From positions 1 through 64,000 of the forward strand of contig JALOOO010000001.1 of the NCBI GenBank assembly GCA_025454375.1: a stretch of DNA of 64,000 nt, read 5' to 3'. This DNA comes from Leptolyngbya sp. Prado105. Its GTDB lineage: Bacteria; Cyanobacteriota; Cyanobacteriia; Leptolyngbyales; Leptolyngbyaceae. How positions within the stretch are numbered: the stretch's first letter is position 1; each line of letters begins with the position of its first letter. Below are positions 63,498 to 64,000 of this stretch, piece after piece. Position numbers and translations under genes: made by a program. The notes beneath the pieces are model-generated. The model saw nothing but the letters and a program-made list of their open reading frames with translations, was not told the DNA's origin and searched no databases.

Positions 63498-64000
63498 CTA
63501 TACAAAACCCAAGTCTTTGCCTCGATTGGCATGAACGAGCGCTAACTTTTCGTAATGCTGAGCATGTTCGATCAGATGTTCAACTTCTGTCTCTAAAAGT
63601 TCTCGAATCGGTTTTCCGGGGACACCGACCACGAGCGATCGCGGCGGCACATCCTTCGTCACCACTGATCCCGCCCCAATGATGCTCCCTGCTCCGACTC
63701 GAACACCGTCCAGTACGATCGCCCCAATTCCAATGAGACAGCCCCGCTCGATCTGGGCGCTATGAATTACAGCTTGATGTCCGATTGTTACGAATTCTTC
63801 TAAAACAGTAGGTTGACCCGGATCTCCATGCAAAATTGCGCCATCTTGAATATTGGTATGGGAGCCAAGAACGATTCGTTCCACGTCAGCACGAACGACG
63901 GCATTGTACCAAATGCTGACTCCGGTCGCGATTTCAACATTTCCAATGACTGTAGAATTGGGCGCAACGAAGGCAGCGAGGGAGAGATCCGGGGGATTCC
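63498..64000 (-). CDS. Gamma-carbonic-anhydrase-like hexapeptide protein (partial, 5' end outside)
   Basis: The coding frame runs to the window edge at 64000 without a start, so the 5' end is missing; a GTG at 63884 is internal. The visible 166 residues contain [75 protein letters not shown] and [23 protein letters not shown]: left-handed beta-helix repeats with zinc-ligand histidines at the family positions. It is like YrdA and the N-terminal domain of CcmM. Carbonic anhydrase activity is not certain for stand-alone members. Confidence 0.88.
   Translation of the reverse strand, partial: NPPDLSLAAFVAPNSTVIGNVEIATGVSIWYNAVVRADVERIVLGSHTNIQDGAILHGDPGQPTVLEEFVTIGHQAVIHSAQIERGCLIGIGAIVLDGVRVGAGSIIGAGSVVTKDVPPRSLVVGVPGKPIRELLETEVEHLIEHAQHYEKLALVHANRGKDLGFV

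Overview
The window is chromosomal DNA of a cyanobacterium. Direct evidence is a set of genes confined to oxygenic phototrophs: psaK (photosystem I), psbY (photosystem II), a ccmK-type carboxysome shell gene, an MPBQ/MSBQ methyltransferase for plastoquinone/tocopherol, a Get3d-type ATPase with a C-terminal Hsp20-like domain, an LmeA-like DUF2993 protein, DUF2358 and DUF4912 proteins. The octamer GCGATCGC (HIP1) and its core CGATCG recur throughout, also typical of cyanobacteria. The gene mix (PEP-CTERM protein, Uma2, DUF29 and DUF2887/Rpn families, moderate GC) fits a filamentous Leptolyngbya-like organism, but that placement is an inference.

Layout. 0-8 kb: a leftward block with a DUF2358 protein, an unknown protein and a DUF4912 protein; then DUF2993 and a CheY-like regulator rightward; then a leftward block DUF29 - Orn/Lys/Arg decarboxylase - cbiT - cdsA. 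8-20 kb: a tiny proline-rich gene, ychF, a Get3d gene, glmU (leftward), a DUF2887/Rpn nuclease, glyA, a WecA-like transferase coupled to cinA, a 45-codon gene, aroQ, a translationally coupled trio (allophanate hydrolase C-terminal domain, AtzG-like, AtzE-like amidase) and psaK. 20-32 kb: phosphodiester glycosidase, a PgpH-like 7TM-HD phosphodiesterase, a Crp-like regulator, the quinone methyltransferase, a PEP-CTERM protein, metG, a LabA-like NYN protein, lptC, a Uma2 nuclease and thiL. 32-42 kb: a long SbcC/Rad50-like ATPase, an HPP membrane protein, a tandem double rhomboid, gdhA, a HAS-barrel protein and a CPA2 antiporter with universal-stress domains. 42-50 kb: a carbohydrate neighbourhood (response regulator, GH15/phosphorylase-kinase-like protein, glycogen debranching enzyme, sucrose-phosphate phosphatase), then ruvA and a small secreted protein. 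50-64 kb: a leftward operon of P-type ATPase - membrane-anchored protein - DUF885 protein, glutaminase, ccmK, two cyanobacterial unknowns, miaB abutting a convergent tRNA-Ser(UGA), an Xre regulator with paired palindromic operators, a 57-aa protein, a second DUF2887/Rpn nuclease, a frameshifted Phd/YefM antitoxin, TerC, a flavin reductase, psbY, and a gamma-carbonic-anhydrase-like gene cut by the window edge.

Most genes are housekeeping and chromosomal. No complete insertion sequence, prophage or CRISPR array is visible. The least ordinary items are the duplicated rhomboid protein (36241-37629), the AH_C/AtzG/AtzE operon (17871-19799), the Xre gene with two identical 20-bp palindromes (59922-60199), the paired DUF2887 nucleases with in-frame 12-bp repeats, and several small genes (proline-rich 49 aa, 45 aa, 57 aa, psbY) that a length cut-off would miss.
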